A DNA stretch of 64,000 nucleotides from Neofusicoccum parvum (GCA_020912385.1 CP087206.1:3162001-3226000), one strand, 5' to 3'. Positions 46,397-59,312 are shown, numbered from the stretch's first letter. The notes: a model not told the origin generated them from the sequence alone. Numbers and translations are program-made.

Positions 46397-46616
46397 GGTG
46401 GTGGTGACGCGAGTCTGGTACGAGTGGATGGGCAGCAGAGGGACGGGTCGGGAGAGGTGACGGAGCCGTTGGAGATCCAATGGCGTCCAAGCTCCCGCCA
46501 CGTTATCGATAAGCGGCGTTGCCTAAAACTGGCCGCGGTTTCCCCGTGCCCAAGCTCTGCTGCTTCTTTCCCGTTCCATCTCTCTAACATCAACAACATG
46601 ACGGCAAGGTGCAGTT
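46397..46616. promoter_or_regulatory. Divergent promoter, UBA3 / TEL2
   Basis: Only 220 bases separate the two start codons, so the genes probably share regulatory DNA. A palindromic GTTATCGATAAGC-type element lies at about 46502-46514. Its role is unknown. Confidence 0.5.
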
Positions 46617-49600
46617 ATGGATGACCTACTCACCGCCGTCAGAACCACCAAGCCTAAGACTTCTGGTGCGCTTGACGGACCCTCTCCCTCACTTCAGCCG
46701 GCCAGGATTTCTGAAGTCGCGGCTGTAAGCTCTCCGGAACAGGCCTTGGCTGCTCTGCGAGAGCAACCTGACGCCCAAACCCTTCGTCTTGTCCTACGTT
46801 ACCTCCAAAATACAACCACAAGCTCCGACAGTTTCAACGTCAGAGTTCCAGGACCTCTTTCGGCACAAATTATCAACACACTTGTACACGACACTGTCCC
46901 GAATTATTGGGATTCATGGCCGGCGACAGCTGCACCTGGAAATGACAAATGCTTGCTTCTTGAATGCTTGAGAAGCATCGCCGGCCTAGGAGCCATTGTT
47001 GCACGCTTGAAAGTCTTGGTTCAGGATTTTCAACAGCAACAGCAGCAGCAGATTGCCACGTCGAGTGCCGCCGAGCAACAGATCAGAGTGCTCCTCGATT
47101 CTTTAACTCACTTACTGCGAGACTCGATCGTGCGGGACTTGTGGGTGGATGTCAATAATTTCATCGGTTCCCCCACGCAGAGGCAGCTCTTGTGGCGAGA
47201 GTTCATTTCCTTAACGGCAACCGGCAAGCTTGTGGCCGTCACAGCTCAAGCAACTGATTCGCTGAAGAGCACTGCGACCGGTAGCCCTGATCCCTGGTAT
47301 GCTTCAGGATCAAAATTCGCGGAGTGGATTGGGCGTGCCATAGCCTTTCTCACGAGCCATGGCAAGGAGCCAGCCAGTGAAGCTTCCTTGGAGTGCATCT
47401 CGTCTGCTGCTCTCCTTTTAGGGAAGTCCTTCACCTTGGGGTACATAGGTGAGGAATTACAAAGCTACTCGTCAAGGGGATGGAGGCTAATCGTTAAGAT
47501 CACGTAATCTGGGGACTTTTGGAACAGTTTCCGATCAAAGAACCAAACCAACTCCCAATTCTCCAGCAAATGCTTCAGAAACTTCGCACCCATGAACAAC
47601 GGCAGTACTTATTCTCGTTCCTGAACATACTTTCTAAGCGGATTCTTGCTGGGCCCCAAGTCCACGAGAAGGATCCCGGAGTAACATCGAAGAAGAGTTC
47701 GAGCTCTGCCGCACTACTGCAGGCAGTCACATCCAGCAGCGATGCTCTGAAAGAGGGTCTGGTTGTCTGGCTCACAAGCCCGCAAAGTGGCAATTCTAGT
47801 GTTTCCTTTGCCACAAGGCGCGTAGCTATAGCTACACTACAATCCGATGAAGGTGAGAAAATTCTTCATAAAGGGTGCCCCAATCCCAGTACTGAGACAA
47901 AGACAGACAGGATGTGCAAGGTTATGGAAAGAAGTATGGAACAGTTTGGGGATGAGCTCTTCATCAAGCACACCCCGATATTGCAACAAGAAGGTATTCC
48001 TCGCAAACACTAAGGGTTTGAACTCTTACCACTAACAAGAAACAGCCATAGCTCAAATACTTCTCATGTCCTGCGGATACATTCACCGAATGCAACCAAT
48101 GCTACTATTTACAGTGGCAAGATCAGGCGCACACATGCGAGGCACCTCGAATCGGTTGGGAACTTCTTCTTTACGCGCTCGATTTCTCGGAATGATTGCA
48201 GCAGTGGCGATTTCAGAACTTGTCGACAAGCCCGAGAACAGGCTCAAATTCGACATTCCCGAAACCGAATCTGCTGAGGCAAATTGGTACAGACAGCTAG
48301 TCAACGTACACGATGCAGTCGGCAGCATCCAAGACTTCGAGCAGCCAGCCAAAGATCATACTGCCCCGCGATCAGTTGACCCGCACCTCGGTGCGAAAGG
48401 GACTCAGAGAGTGCAAAAAACACAGGCAGAGTCCAAGAAGAAGCCAGCTTCAGGCCTGAGAATCATTGAAATCATAGATGACTCAGGTGAAGACGATGAC
48501 CTGATACCCTATGCGAAACCGGACTCTGACCCTGAAGACGAGTCCGAGGACCCGACGCAAGTCACAAGGAACAAACCAACGGCACCTGTGTAAGCCCAAC
48601 CGTGCTTATCACCCCCACAAATACTGACAGGAGACAGCTACATACGCGACCTACTAGCAGGTCTTCGAGAACACGAGGACTACGATCGGCACCAACTGGC
48701 TCTGTCGACCGCGGCAAGTCTCATTCGTCGCAAGACGAACTTCGGAAAAGAAGTGAAGGATAATGTTGAAGAGCTTGCCTCCATCTTGATCGGTCTAAAT
48801 GACCAGTTCGACCTGGAGAACTTTCAGGAAATGCGCCAGCAAGCCTTGATTGCGGTAGTTCTCGCTGAGCCAGCCGAAGCGGGTCCATTCCTGGTGAGGA
48901 GTTTCTACGCTGGGGACTATTCATTCAGCCAGCGCGTTGCCATCCTCACTGCCATAGGCCTTGGAGCACGGGAAATGGCTGGATTCAAGGATGCAATGGA
49001 GGCATCAAGATCGCTGACTGGTCCTGGCCACGAATTCCCAACCAAAATGCTCCCCGAAAAGCTCCACAGGATTTACTCGGCTGATCAGAACCCAGTCGAC
49101 GCCATTACGAATCAACTAAAGCAGACAATGATCTCCCCGCTGGCCGTCAATGCGGCGGACAAGGTGACGGGCCCGAACGCCCTCAAAGTCCGGACTTTCT
49201 CATCCCGGATGGAGGTGGAGAAGAAACGGAAGGTCATCACCAATGAGCTTGCGAAGGTTGTTGCACAGAGTTTCTTCTTTCCTCTAACCGGTGGTTGGTG
49301 GACGCACGCAAAAACACTGTAAGTTCTGTGGCTTGATAGTCTATTCCGACACCTAAGACTAATCGTTCACCAGTGGTACAAGTAATATATACTACTCTCC
49401 CATGATCCTACCAGTCTTCCTCAAGACTCTTGCAATTCTCCTCCATTCCTCCGGCACCTCGACGCTATCTCTTCCGCAGATGACCTCGGAGCTTTGGGAT
49501 CTACTACTCTCAGTTAGAACCCCCGCTCTTACCGATGCAGCAATCCTCGAGAGCGTTCTCTTCGCATTCTTGACGCTGCTAGAGGTCAATGAAGATCAGC

Positions 49601-49794
49601 AGCGTCTTGTTCAGGAACACAGCAAAGAATTGCTCGAAACACAGGAATGGGTCAAGCTTGTCTTTGATCGGACCGGCGGAGGAAGTGATGAGGAGGAGCG
49701 GGTAAGAACATTGGCAGCGGGTGTGCTTGTGAGGTGTGGCGAAGTGGTGGAAAAATACCAGAGGTTGTTGATGGGAGACATGATGGATTTCTAG
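46617..49794 (+). CDS. TEL2: Telomere length regulation protein TEL2 (TTT complex)
   Basis: Six exons: 46617-47448, 47499-47852, 47907-47993, 48046-48589, 48638-49318, 49374-49794 (972 aa); introns are 48-55 nt and frame is kept at every junction. Tel2 with Tti1 and Tti2 is the co-chaperone that stabilises PIKK kinases (TOR, ATM/ATR, DNA-PK-type). It is an alpha-solenoid. Conserved parts visible: VIWGLLEQFPI after the first junction, MERSMEQFGDELFIKHTPIL in exon 3, an acidic Ser-containing linker (IIEIIDDSGEDDDLIPY, a likely CK2 site that in other species binds the R2TP complex), and YIRDLLAGLREHEDYDRHQL, the core of the Telo2 C-terminal domain. A short polyGln run occurs in exon 1. Short exon 3 (87 nt) is well supported by family pattern. 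Confidence 0.92.
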
Positions 49795-50306
49795 CTACAG
49801 CAGAACCACCAAACCAATTCGTAAAACATTCCCACTGTTTAAAAAAAAAAAAAAGTCCGCAGGTCTTCGTGGAGATCCTTTTTGGCTGGGAAAGATCTGC
49901 GTGATGAACAGGCGGGCACGATGTGCTCAGTAGCAAGAATTGGAATTTGCGGGTTCTAGTCGGGCTTTCCTCCGCCAGCGAAACGCATAAAACAAAGTGA
50001 TGCATCCGCACCAGCTCAAGCAGTGTATCCAGCCCACTTGGCTGTCCTGATGTCGACTGCCAGGTGCCGCGTGCCCGCGGGGTGGTCATCGAGGCGCGGC
50101 CCTAAGACGGCTTAGCGCGACCTTGGCGCGTCACGTTCCGCCGCTGCAGAACATCGCCGCTCGCCGCTCCTCAGCACTGCAACGCGACAAGCTGCTCCAC
50201 CACCCACCCTTGCTCTGCTGCTGGACGGCCGCCTATACATGTCGGTCGCATAAACCGCACACCCGGCCGACCCGCACACTGGATCATCGTCGCGATTAGT
50301 CTGAAG
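49795..50306. other. Spacer TEL2 to SF3B1
   Basis: 512 bases with an A-run of about 14 at 49841-49854. Contains the TEL2 3' end and the SF3B1 promoter. No gene. Confidence 0.55.
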
Positions 50307-53300
50307 ATGTCTGACGGTAAGTTCAACACCTCAACGTCACCGGCAGAGCTAATCAAATCGGCAGCCGACTTTGAGGCCATCACGCGCCTGCAGCAGGAGC
50401 GCAATGCTGCGGCTTCAGGGAAGAAAGGTTCAAAGACTTTCGACCCGGCTAACCAGAGGACTGACAACTCAACGAAGGCCTCCCTGACGGAATCCTTTGA
50501 CACCGACCTCTATGAACGCAATGGGGGTAACAAGTACGACGGCTACCTCACCTCCATCCCGGCCAACGACGATGAGGATATGGAGGATGTCGAGGATGGC
50601 CGCAGGCTCGTCGGCCAGTACACCGCCACGCGCGCGCAGATGGACGAGTTCACCACCGGCGACGGCATGGAGGAAGACATTCTGATGGATCGGGAGAAGC
50701 AGGCTCAGATCCAGTCTCGCGAAACCGACTACCAGAGGCGCCGCTTCGAACGTGGTGGCGGCGACGAGGAGGGTCTGAGCTACAAGGACATCATGAAGAA
50801 GCGCGAGCGTGAGCGGGAGGAGCGCGAGAGGCAAGAGAAGAAAGCGAGGGGCGAGGAGGTCGAGGAACACCAGCCCACCCTCAAGGACGGAAGCGATAAG
50901 GAGAACGTGGAGAACGGCACCAACGGCGCCACCGGCGGTCGCAAGCGTAAGAAGCGTTGGGATGTCTCGTCGGAGGATGCCTCTGCTAACGGAGCCAACG
51001 GTGCCGTGGAGTCTGAGCCCAAGAAGCGCTCCAGGTGGGACCAGACTCCTTCGGTTCCTGTTCCCGGTGCTCCGGACGCCACCCCGAGGCGTAAGTCGAG
51101 GTGGGATCAGGCACCTGCGTTGGGCGCGACGCCTGTGGGCGGAACTGCCGGTCTTGCCACACCTGCACACCCATCTCAGGGCGGCGCAGCGGTCCTTTCT
51201 TTCGGCACGGATATCTCTGGTCGCAACGCTCCCATTTCCGACGAAGAGCTCGATGAGCTGCTCCCTGGAGAAGACAAGGGTTACAAGATCCTCATCCCGC
51301 CGCCTGGATATGAGCCTGTTCGCGCTCCTGCTAAGAAGGTGGCAGCCACTCCTACGCCAGCCGGGTTGGCTGGCGGCTTCATGATGCAAGAGCCCGCGGA
51401 TACCAGAGCCCTCGGAAAGCAGCTACCGAGCGAGATTCCGGGCGTTGGCGAGTTGCAGTTCTTCAAAGCGGAGGATATGCAATACTTCGGCAAGCTTATG
51501 GATGGTCAGGATGAGGAAGAGCTGAGCGTGGACGAGATGAAGGAGCGTAAGATCATGCGGCTGCTCCTCAAGGTCAAGAACGGAACGCCACCGATGCGTA
51601 AGACTGCACTCCGTCAGCTCACCGACAATGCCCGGAACTTTGGAGCTGGTCCCCTGTTCAACCAGATTCTTCCCTTGCTCATGGAGAGGACCCTCGAGGA
51701 TCAGGAGCGCCATCTTCTCGTCAAGGTCATTGACCGTGTTCTTTACAAGCTTGATGACATGGTCCGGCCATATGTCCACAAGATCTTGGTCGTCATTGAG
51801 CCCCTCCTCATTGATCAAGATTACTATGCTCGTGTCGAAGGTCGTGAGATTATCTCCAACCTTGCGAAGGCGGCCGGTCTTGCTCACATGATCAGTACGA
51901 TGAGACCCGATATCGATCATCCCGATGAGTATGTCCGTAATACGACTGCTCGTGCTTTCGCTGTCGTCGCTTCCGCTCTTGGCATCCCTGCGCTTCTCCC
52001 CTTCTTGCGGGCCGTGTGCCGTAGCAAGAAGTCATGGCAGGCTCGTCACACTGGTGTCAAGATTGTGCAGCAGATCCCAATTCTCATGGGTTGCGCCATT
52101 CTGCCTCACCTGAAGGGTCTGGTTGACTGCATTGGCGATAACCTGAACGATGAGCAGACCAAGGTGCGAACTGTCACGGCTCTAGCCATTGCTGCCCTGG
52201 CTGAAGCAGCAAACCCCTACGGTATCGAGAGCTTCGATGATATCCTGAACCCTCTCTGGACTGGAGCACGGAAGCAGCGTGGCAAGGGATTGGCCGGCTT
52301 CCTCAAGGCTGTTGGTTACATCATCCCTTTGATGGACGAGGAGTATGCCAATTACTACACTGGTCAGATCATGGAGATTCTTCTCCGTGAGTTCTCCTCA
52401 CCAGACGAGGAGATGAAGAAGGTGGTTCTCAAGGTCATCTCACAATGTGCTAGTACGGAAGGTGTCACGGCCGGTTACCTGAAGGAGAATGTTTTGAACG
52501 AATTCTTCAAGAGCTTCTGGGTCCGGCGCATGGCTCTGGATAAGCGCAACTATCGGCAGGTCGTGGAGACTACCGTTGATCTCGGCCAGAAGGTCGGTGT
52601 CAGCGAGATTGTGGAGCGGATCGTCGTCAACCTCAAGGATGAGAGCGAGCCTTACCGCAAGATGACCGTCGAGACTCTCGAGAAGGTAATTGCCAGCCTT
52701 GGTGCCGCCGACATCGGTGAAAGGTTGGAGGAACGCCTCATCGACGGTATCCTGCACGCATTCCAGGAGCAGAGCATCGAGGATATTGTCATGCTCAACG
52801 GATTCGGCACCGTTGTCAACGCTCTCGGCACCCGTTGCAAGCCCTACCTTCCTCAGATTGTCAGTACCATTCTCTGGAGACTCAACAACAAGTCTGCGAC
52901 CGTCAGACAGCAAGCTGCCGATCTGGTTTCCCGCATTGCTTTGGTCATGAAGCAGTGTGGAGAGGATTCCCTCATGGGCAAGCTTGGCACGGTTCTGTAC
53001 GAATACCTCGGTGAAGAGTATCCGGAGGTGCTGGGTTCTATTCTGGGCGCTCTGAGGTCCATCGTCACCGTGGTGGGTATCAACCAGATGCAGCCACCGA
53101 TCAAGGATCTTCTCCCGCGTCTCACGCCTATTCTTCGTAACCGCCACGAGAAGGTGCAGGAAAACACGATTGACCTGGTCGGGCGTATCGCTGATCGCGG
53201 TCCCGAGAGTGTTAATGCTCGCGAGTGGATGAGAATCTGCTTTGAGCTTCTAGACATGCTCAAGGCCCACAAGAAGGGCATCAGACGTGCTGCCAACAAC

Positions 53301-53969
53301 ACGTTCGGTTTCATCGCCAAGGCCATCGGTCCCCAGGATGTCCTCGCAACGCTCCTCAACAACCTGAGGGTCCAGGAGCGTCAATCTCGTGTTTGTACGG
53401 CCGTTGCCATCGGTATCGTTGCCGAGACTTGCGCGCCCTTCACCGTCCTTCCTGCGCTGATGAACGAGTACCGTGTTCCTGAGCTCAACGTCCAGAACGG
53501 TGTGCTGAAGTCTCTTTCCTTCCTTTTCGAGTACATCGGAGAGATGGCAAAGGACTATGTCTATGCCGTCACGCCGCTTCTCGAGGACGCTCTCATAGAT
53601 CGCGACCAGGTTCATCGTCAGACGGCGGCGTCGGTTGTCAAGCACGTTGCCCTCGGTGTTGTTGGTCTCGGTTGTGAGGACGCCATGGTGCACTTACTCA
53701 ATCTGCTCTACCCCAACATCTTCGAGACCAGCCCGCACGTCATCGACCGCATCATCGAGGCTATCGAGGCAGTTCGTGTGGCCGTGGGCACGGGCGTTGT
53801 CATGAACTACGTCTGGGCCGGTCTCTTCCACCCGGCACGCAAGGTCCGCCAGCCATACTGGCGCCTGTACAACGACGCGTACGTCCACTCGGCCGACTCG
53901 ATGGTGCCCTACTACCCCGATATGGGCGACCCAAACTGCGTCAGGCACGAGCTGAACATAATCCTCTGA
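50307..53969 (+). CDS. SF3B1: U2 snRNP component SF3B1 (Hsh155/Prp10)
   Basis: Proposed exons 50307-50316 and 50365-53969 (1204 aa). Without the 48-nt intron the frame is still open (1220 aa), but GTAAGT at 50317, a GCTAATC branch point and GCAG acceptor argue for splicing and give the N-terminus [19 protein letters not shown]3B1 clamps the branch-point helix of pre-mRNA in the U2 snRNP. Three RWD-type ligand motifs for U2AF-homology domains occur in the N-terminal region ([26 protein letters not shown]). From about residue 390 a long array of HEAT repeats begins. It includes [33 protein letters not shown], and the branch-site-adenosine pocket area, all close to the human protein. The Lys corresponding to human Lys700 is conserved. 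The C-terminus ends in HELNIIL, as expected. Confidence 0.95.
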   Translation: MSDGKFNTSTSPAELIKSAADFEAITRLQQERNAAASGKKGSKTFDPANQRTDNSTKASLTESFDTDLYERNGGNKYDGYLTSIPANDDEDMEDVEDGRRLVGQYTATRAQMDEFTTGDGMEEDILMDREKQAQIQSRETDYQRRRFERGGGDEEGLSYKDIMKKREREREERERQEKKARGEEVEEHQPTLKDGSDKENVENGTNGATGGRKRKKRWDVSSEDASANGANGAVESEPKKRSRWDQTPSVPVPGAPDATPRRKSRWDQAPALGATPVGGTAGLATPAHPSQGGAAVLSFGTDISGRNAPISDEELDELLPGEDKGYKILIPPPGYEPVRAPAKKVAATPTPAGLAGGFMMQEPADTRALGKQLPSEIPGVGELQFFKAEDMQYFGKLMDGQDEEELSVDEMKERKIMRLLLKVKNGTPPMRKTALRQLTDNARNFGAGPLFNQILPLLMERTLEDQERHLLVKVIDRVLYKLDDMVRPYVHKILVVIEPLLIDQDYYARVEGREIISNLAKAAGLAHMISTMRPDIDHPDEYVRNTTARAFAVVASALGIPALLPFLRAVCRSKKSWQARHTGVKIVQQIPILMGCAILPHLKGLVDCIGDNLNDEQTKVRTVTALAIAALAEAANPYGIESFDDILNPLWTGARKQRGKGLAGFLKAVGYIIPLMDEEYANYYTGQIMEILLREFSSPDEEMKKVVLKVISQCASTEGVTAGYLKENVLNEFFKSFWVRRMALDKRNYRQVVETTVDLGQKVGVSEIVERIVVNLKDESEPYRKMTVETLEKVIASLGAADIGERLEERLIDGILHAFQEQSIEDIVMLNGFGTVVNALGTRCKPYLPQIVSTILWRLNNKSATVRQQAADLVSRIALVMKQCGEDSLMGKLGTVLYEYLGEEYPEVLGSILGALRSIVTVVGINQMQPPIKDLLPRLTPILRNRHEKVQENTIDLVGRIADRGPESVNAREWMRICFELLDMLKAHKKGIRRAANNTFGFIAKAIGPQDVLATLLNNLRVQERQSRVCTAVAIGIVAETCAPFTVLPALMNEYRVPELNVQNGVLKSLSFLFEYIGEMAKDYVYAVTPLLEDALIDRDQVHRQTAASVVKHVALGVVGLGCEDAMVHLLNLLYPNIFETSPHVIDRIIEAIEAVRVAVGTGVVMNYVWAGLFHPARKVRQPYWRLYNDAYVHSADSMVPYYPDMGDPNCVRHELNIIL

Positions 53970-54984
53970 GTTCCTTCTCCTCGATGGACCCAACCCTGCG
54001 GGTTGAGTCGCCGCGCGGAGCACTTTTTCTTTCTCATATTCACTGTGGGTCTTCTTTTTAGGCGAGACGAAACGGCTTTGCTTGCTCACATTGTGTTAAT
54101 CGTTCGGTACATGGGGTCTCTTTTCAAGTTTCTGGGCATCAGGGAGAGGGGTTCTTTTATTTTGTGCTGACACAAGCGGAAAGCGGGGTTCTATTTTTTT
54201 TTTGCAGTGCGAGTTGGCAAGGGCAAAGAAAAAGCGGGTTAGTTCCTTCTCTGTTTCTCTCCTCCAGCAGAGTTAGGTAGCGGAACGAATACGAAGAAAC
54301 AGATATCATGGAAAGGCAATGGCGTGTATGACAAGAGCTCTTAGCTAGCGCCGGTACCAGGACCCATGCTCTTACAGCAGTTTCACTTAGGCGGCGAGTC
54401 GAAGCACTCATCCAGATGAGTACGACGCAATGCCACCTCTGCTTTCCTCATGCGGAGCGATTCTGCAAGTGCCCATGCGAGGTATCACATTGTAGCAGGA
54501 TGGCCTGATGGCAATCATCGAACGTTCCTGCATCTTCGTACTTCGGTTGGCGCCGCATGCCCATTGGGTAGCGGCTGGTGATCACACATCCGGGGTTCAC
54601 CAACATGCTGGCTACCGTCTTGGAACCAAGGCTCCCGGCGGGTGAGCCACCGCGGTTTGCTTTTTCCCAACAGGCACCAGCCGCTGTGTTCAGATCCGAC
54701 GCAGATGTGCCCCACAGGCACCAGGGGTGCGCGGCGCCAAGCCTGCGCCGCTAAGACAAGGCAGGAGGGTGAGCGGATGGCTTAAAGGTGCCCGTCCCGC
54801 GCCGCCGTGGATTGACTTCGGTTGCTTCGACTCCCTTCCCCATCCGAGAAGTGGGTGTGGAGGGGAGGCGTGGATATTAATACACGCGCATACAACAGAA
54901 GAAGAAAAATATGTGAAGATACATGAAAATACAAAGGTGAGTGCGGCTATCAATTTTATCCATCGGCGGACGGTGCACGGCTGA
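53970..54984. other. 3' flank of SF3B1, no gene
   Basis: About 1 kb without a supported gene; a T-run at 54193-54203. Normal-looking intergenic DNA before the decayed island. Confidence 0.5.
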
Positions 54985-56240
54985 CACATTGACCTTGTCA
55001 TTACAGCAAAACTATCTAACTCTAAGGCTCGACGGTCTCTTTCGCTAAGTGCCTAATATACCGAAAGCGTACCGGTAAGGTACCTTATCGGCCGATGGAA
55101 TGGTCTAAGCAGTGCGACCGCTGCAAATTCATCTGGTGCGGGTACTTATTAAGTCGAGTACGTAAAACGCTGTTGTCTCCTCCATAAATTTAACTCACCA
55201 AGCTTTGTTCGGTCAGCAACCTACACTCTAGCTACCTAGTTCTCAGTAGGAACCTCAAAATCAGAAGGAAGTCTACGAGAGGATCAGGGTAGGCGTCCTA
55301 ATTTCATTTCTTTGCTTCTTGGCCTCCTCTTAAGATTTACCCTCCCGGTCTGTTGCAACTTGCAACCTATACATTTCTAAGTAAAGCCGGTAGGTCTATC
55401 GACCGTTAGGACCGGATTGCGAGCGAGAACGGACGCCCCCATATATGAAGACAGCTTTACCACTCTGCACCCAACACACGTGCGTATGCAGGGATCAACG
55501 GCGGGTGCGATAGCCCGTGGTCTATGAGGGTGGGTCTAAATCCGAAAGAGATGACAAGGAAGTAAAGGTGATAGATCCGCTTACTCCTACTGGTGCTTTC
55601 CCTCCTGTACGCCTTCTAATTAAACCCCTAGATACAGCCTCACCAGGGAGTCCATGTCCAGCCAAACGCCCGTTCGAGCGCCGACGACCCGGACCACAAC
55701 TACGACCACGACCACGACGAGCATCGGAACCCTGACGACGATGATAACGAGAATGAGGATGAGGACGAGGTGGTGTTTAACTCCTAGGACGATCAAACGA
55801 GGATATTGGTGTTACTTACAGCCTTTTGTACGTTCAAGTTGGCGAGCTACTCTTCTCAAAGGCGAGCAGCTGGGATTCGCTACCGGGTCTCTAGGTACCC
55901 CTTATTGGTTGGAAATACTGGCTGGCGGACTGACAGTAGGAAGAGTAAACAAGAGGAAAATCAAAAAGATAGAAAAGAAGAATAGATCAAATATTAGTCA
56001 ACATATCATATCAAAGCTTAAGAGTAGAAATAACATGCGCACACTCATTCATGTAATAACAAACCCTTCCGATGCTACTACATTAGGTAGGACAAACATA
56101 TTCGTGGCCAATTCGGTATATATCCCGCGCATCGAGGCAAAGATCGAATGTCCCGCAGACTGAAATCAAAATTAGATCATAAAAGACACCCCACGTGTAA
56201 GATTATCGACCAATCATTACTCTCAATTATCGTTTACAAT
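54985..56240. mobile_element. Decayed AT-richer island, probable repeat or gene relic
   Basis: Base composition drops against both sides and the strand is full of TA dinucleotides, stop codons and short broken frames, as in RIP-degraded repeats of ascomycetes. Inside, 55661-55789 encodes a short acidic tail in one frame (many Asp/Glu/His, ending EDEDEVVFNS and TAG), but an in-frame stop lies just upstream, so it is a fragment. A near-perfect 20-bp palindrome is at 55072-55091. No terminal repeats or intact transposase/reverse transcriptase were found, so the class is unknown. Confidence 0.4.
55072..55091. repeat. 20-bp imperfect palindrome
   Basis: CCGGTAAGGTACCTTATCGG: the inner 12 bases are perfectly self-complementary and 18 of 20 positions match overall. 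It lies in the decayed island; no function can be assigned. Confidence 0.6.
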
Positions 56241-56318
56241 TACATTAGCCTCGTAGTTTTTCTTATCCAAAGCTCCCACAACGTCCAATTTACTTCCCAA
56301 CTACATGCCTCCAAGTGC

Positions 56319-57690
56319 TTACTGAGCAGCAACGTGGTCATCCAGCCAGTTCTGAATGACTTGGTAGCCGGCCGTGGCGTTGTAGTGGGCCGTAAGCCCG
56401 TGGCCGGTGTTGGGCTGGATGTACGCCTCAAAGACTGAGGCGTTCGGGAAGAGCACCGAGGTTTGGGCTGGGATGGAGGGCGCAGCGCCACCGGTCTCGA
56501 GGCAGTCGCCACCGCAGAAGGGAACGTCGGCGTCTGTTTTAAAGCATCAGTACCGTCGCGGTGGAAACCCATTGAGGGAGGGGAAGGGGATTTGCGGTTT
56601 AGCTTACCGCCGGTGAAGACGAGAACCGGGCCGGTGAAAACGCTCGGGCCCGAGATGGCTGAGCCAATGGTGAGGAGCTCGCCTACGGTGACGGGCTGCT
56701 TGCTGTACTCGGAGAAGGCGAGGATCTCGGGGTCGAAGTAGGGCGGGAGGAAGAACTGTTTTGCAGAGAGTTCATAGTCAGCATTTATGCCTTCTTCTCT
56801 GTGTTCTTGAACAGGCTGTAAAGGACGCAAAGCGTGGAGTCTATTTACGTTGTACTGGTTCGAGCTCGCATCAGCCGAGACGAGGTATCCGTCCGGCAAG
56901 TCCAAGAAACGCAGCGGCTCGTTCAAGTTCGCTTCCTCAAAGTTTGCACCGGCAGCAAAGAAGCCCATGAAGGAGCTGTTGGTGGAGAAGCCGGTTAAAA
57001 CAATGCCTTGCGTCTCGTTGGGGTAGCGGTGGGCGAAGACGAAGGACTGGACACTCCCGTAGGAGTGGCCCACATGGACGATGGTGTCGTAGGCAGCGTC
57101 AACGCCCGGGAGCGCGCCGTTGCGCAGCTTGTCGGTCAGAGCACGCAGCGCCGCAATTTCGAGGTTGGTTTGGATCTCGTTGAGCGGGTCGCCGTGATCG
57201 GATGCGCCGATACCAAGACGGTCGTAGCTAAAAGTTGCAAAGCCAGCGGCCAGGGCAGCGTCAACGTAGGAGTAGTTGTAGTTCTCGAATGACAGATCCC
57301 AGTACCTGGGCGCCAGTCAGCATCTATCCAAATGCTTCTTTCAAACGGCGGCAGTGCTCACGTCTTGTCAAAGCCGATACCATGCGTCAAGACCTGCAGC
57401 GTAGCATTGTCGGCGGTCGTCTTGTCATCCCAGCAGAGCTGAGTGCTGATTTGGTAGGTTCCTTTCACGGTGCTGAATCCCTGCACAACCTCATTGGTGA
57501 AGTTGTGGCCCTGGCGAGTCATATTCTGCACGAACCAGGTGGCATCGATGTTCGAGTGGGGGGTAGTGCTGTTGTCGAACACAGCATTGCGGGCCTCAAT
57601 ATCGACCGGGACCGTCTGGGCGACGCACTGCTTCGTGGCCGAGGCCAGGGAGGCAAGCGCAAGGCTCGTGGCGACAGCTTTTCCGAGCAT
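56319..57690 (-). CDS. Secreted alpha/beta hydrolase
   Basis: Four exons: 57690-57362, 57305-56849, 56755-56608, 56533-56319 (382 aa), introns 56, 93 and 74 nt. The N-terminus MLGKAVATSLALASLASATK is a signal peptide. The hydrolase fold shows YDRLGIGASDHGDP after strand 4 and the nucleophile elbow VGHSYGSVQS (GxSxG serine). The last exon carries NTGHGLTAHY with the likely catalytic His. Several N-glycosylation sites fit secretion. It belongs to a broad fungal AB-hydrolase group of unknown substrate; lipase- or esterase-like activity is possible. It borders the decayed island at its 3' end. Frame continuity across all three junctions supports the model. Confidence 0.85.
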
Positions 57691-59312
57691 CGTGGGTGAG
57701 TGATATCGTGTTGTGAAAGCAACGCCAAACAATGGTGAAGGAACAGAAGAGTCCGGGCGAGCAGAGGCTGCATTGATGGTGCAGATCCAGAGCCTCTTAT
57801 ATTCGAAAGGCATCCGTGGATCCGCACGCAGTGCGCCATTGACCAGGCGTCCAAGCTTCAACGGCTCCAATGGACGCTGTGCAGCCCGGATCCCGACAAC
57901 GCCCCTCTTCTAGACAGCAAACGGCATTTTTGGAATTGAATTGCTGAGTCAGTTGCACAGTTTTGGCGATCAGTGCCGTCCGGACTGGCCTTGCGAGTGC
58001 TCTTGCAGCGGGAAAACGAGGCTTATTCAGAAAGGGGCGGCATGCCATTGGCTCGCTGCTGTGCTCCAGAGGGCAGTCTGCGGATGGTTGGTGGAAGGCT
58101 AGAGACCGTCACCACGTCGGCCTGCACGTTCTGCCGGCTCTGACGTACAAGAAAAAGCGCAGGCGCAGATTAGTGAAGCGTGCTGACGGAAAGCGCTTGG
58201 TAGGGGCCGTCAGCCATGACGCTCCGGCAGCGACGGAAGAGGCAAGGCGGTCGAGAGGTAAGGTTGGGGCGGACTGCAGAGCGGGAAGGCTTCCAGACGG
58301 ACGCCGCCGCGGATTTGGAATTGGGCGCGAGCACTGGGCGTCCGGCGGGCCGGCGGGGACAGGACGCAGAGCGGGTGCCTGGTGGTGCCGTCATGTTGCG
58401 GCGGAATGCAGTGTGGGGAGGCGCCTGGCCGATCCGCCGCCGCGAGCCCGTCTGCGCCGGCGCCAGAAGAAGCCTCGAACCAGCCCGCCCGCCTGTCGCC
58501 ACTGCTACTTCTGGGCGCGCCCGCCTCCGCGCGGTGCGTACGAGTACACGTACTGGCCACGCTGCTGCGGCTCTGTGGCCCTGTTCTGCCGCCGTGGGAG
58601 GCCGCCAACACCGCCCGCACGGCGGCCGCGGAGATTGACTCGAGCGTGCGCTGATCTTCCCTCCAGCCCGGCGCCCGGCCTCGAAGGATCCCAAGTATTT
58701 GAGATATCTCGGCGAGGAGGCCGCCTTCCAGAATCCCGTCCAAACGCTGCCCGAGCCCTGCCCGCCGAGAAATGCAGGCCCGCGCGTGCTCTTCTCAGCT
58801 TACGCCTCGCCGCAGGAAACAACTCAAATTACAACTGCCCTACTCGTGAAAAGCACAAGAGCAAACACATTATCGGCACCGCCCTGATCATCACCAAGTC
58901 CCGGCCGAGTCTCCCTGTTCTGGCTGCCCCCGCCGCCTCGACCAAAATGCCAATGCCGAGGCGGAATACGAACGTAGAAAAAGGGAACGCAACTAAGTAC
59001 AAAGCGGCGGTGAATACTCATCTTTTCTATGTGCAAAAGCCGCACCAACCCGCTTCATCCAAAACCAAACGCCTATCACAATATCCTTTGGATCGTCGTT
59101 TTGCGCGATTCACGATGCCGTGATCTTCCTTGCCCACCTCCGGCAGTTGCCCCGTCGTCGTCCTGTCCCAAAGTAACGTGTAGATACCCGAAGACGAAAA
59201 GGGGCCCTTGAAAAAACAAAAAATGACTGCAGTGCAACTCCGTGCGTGTTCGGTAGCAGTGCAAGAACAAAAGGCCTCTGTGGGCCACGGTGAAGAAGGA
59301 CAAGGACAAACC
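57691..59312. other. Spacer between two minus-strand genes
   Basis: 1.6 kb. A 386-codon plus-strand frame (57963-59123) covers most of it, but the translation is Arg/Ala/Pro/Gly-rich with no domain, and minus-strand frames overlap it equally. Treated as GC-driven chance. Contains the hydrolase promoter. Confidence 0.5.

Noticed and set aside
50317..50364. Reading the first 48 bases after the SF3B1 start as coding
   Set aside because: Splice signals are strong and the spliced N-terminus is more natural; kept as a finding because retention would be in frame.
57963..59123. 386-codon plus-strand open frame
   Set aside because: Arg/Ala/Pro/Gly-rich translation, equally open minus-strand frames, no domain or splice signals. 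A GC-driven chance frame.
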